A stretch of 5,128 nucleotides of DNA, taken from positions 1 to 5,128 of the forward strand of contig JAJYOQ010000321.1 of NCBI GenBank assembly GCA_021796135.1. The letters run 5' to 3'. Of the stretch, positions 4,868 through 5,128 are shown piece by piece. Source of the stretch: Bacteroidota bacterium. Lineage in GTDB: Bacteria > Bacteroidota > Ignavibacteria > Ignavibacteriales > Ignavibacteriaceae. A program made the translations under genes and the position numbers. Numbering within the stretch: the first letter of the stretch is position 1; each line of letters opens with the position of its first letter. A model generated the notes under the pieces. That model had not been told where the DNA came from and made no database searches. It saw only the letters and a list, made by a program, of their open reading frames with translations.

Positions 4868-5128
4868 TTAGTCTAACGGACTCTTTACTCCAGGATCCTT
4901 GTTCAAAACGTGAGTGTAAAACATCGTAGTCTTTACAGAACTATGACCTAATAACTCTTGTATCGTTCTTATGTCATAACCATTTTCTAGAAGATGCGTT
5001 GCAAAAGAGTGTCTGAAAGTATGAGCGCTGCCGGCTTTAATAACACCTGCTTTATTAATTGCTTCTTTTACTGCTCTTTGTATCGTGCTTTCGTGAATAT
5101 GGTATCTAAAAATTAATCCGTTTTCTTT
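4868..5128 (-). CDS. intI: Integron integrase IntI, C-terminal 86 residues (N-terminus outside window)
   Basis: The end of a tyrosine recombinase that inserts and excises gene cassettes at attI and attC. The fragment carries the C-terminal catalytic residues: His36 and Arg39 (HTFRHS), His62 (LLGH) and the nucleophile Tyr71 (FYTHVLN), counted from the window edge. [13 protein letters not shown] (8-20), [13 protein letters not shown] and the terminal VKSPLD are typical of IntI and separate it from XerC/XerD. About 230 N-terminal residues are missing, including the IntI-specific insert. The stop is TAA at 4870-4868. The gene is read in the same direction as the cassettes and its 3' end faces attI, the opposite of class 1-type integrons, where intI diverges. 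Cassettes could thus be transcribed from a promoter upstream of intI. Confidence 0.93.
   Translation of the reverse strand, partial: KENGLIFRYHIHESTIQRAVKEAINKAGVIKAGSAHTFRHSFATHLLENGYDIRTIQELLGHSSVKTTMFYTHVLNKDPGVKSPLD

Overview
The window is the integrase-proximal end of an integron with a gene-cassette array in an AT-rich bacterial genome. All genes lie on the minus strand, so the array reads right to left. At the right edge (4868-5128) is the C-terminal part of a tyrosine recombinase whose ending ([26 protein letters not shown]) is that of an integron integrase (IntI). A 171-bp gene-free leader holds the probable attI core (4719-4725). Three complete cassettes and the start of a fourth follow: a CPBP membrane protease; a secreted TlpA/thioredoxin-like protein; a two-gene cassette with an isoprenylcysteine methyltransferase (ICMT)-like protein and a second CPBP protease; and a truncated, probably exported TPR-like protein.

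Each cassette ends in a long attC site of one family (3755-3943, 2378-2585, 436-993). The sites share R''/R' cores, complementary L''/L' arms and conserved internal boxes. In all three, the folded bottom strand leaves a T and a G unpaired, separated by six bases. In each complete cassette the R'' core matches the core at that cassette's own 5' end, as expected of units that circularise and reinsert.

The third attC is interrupted by a 305-bp non-coding element (652-956) with 19-bp terminal inverted repeats and a 9-bp target duplication, i.e. a MITE. It landed in the loop of a CCCCGC/GCGGGG hairpin inside the attC and left the recombination arms intact. Its core carries four short palindromes in mirror-image order.

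The integrase is read in the same direction as the cassettes and lies upstream of them. This is the reverse of the usual divergent integron layout, and resembles the 'reverse' integron reported for Treponema denticola (from memory).

The organism cannot be named. Low GC, A-rich translation starts often without a strong Shine-Dalgarno, and a secreted TlpA-like protein fit Bacteroidota, Ignavibacteria/Chlorobi or spirochaete-like environmental bacteria. The cassette proteins are membrane-bound or exported and show no shared pathway. They look like a collection of independent accessory functions.
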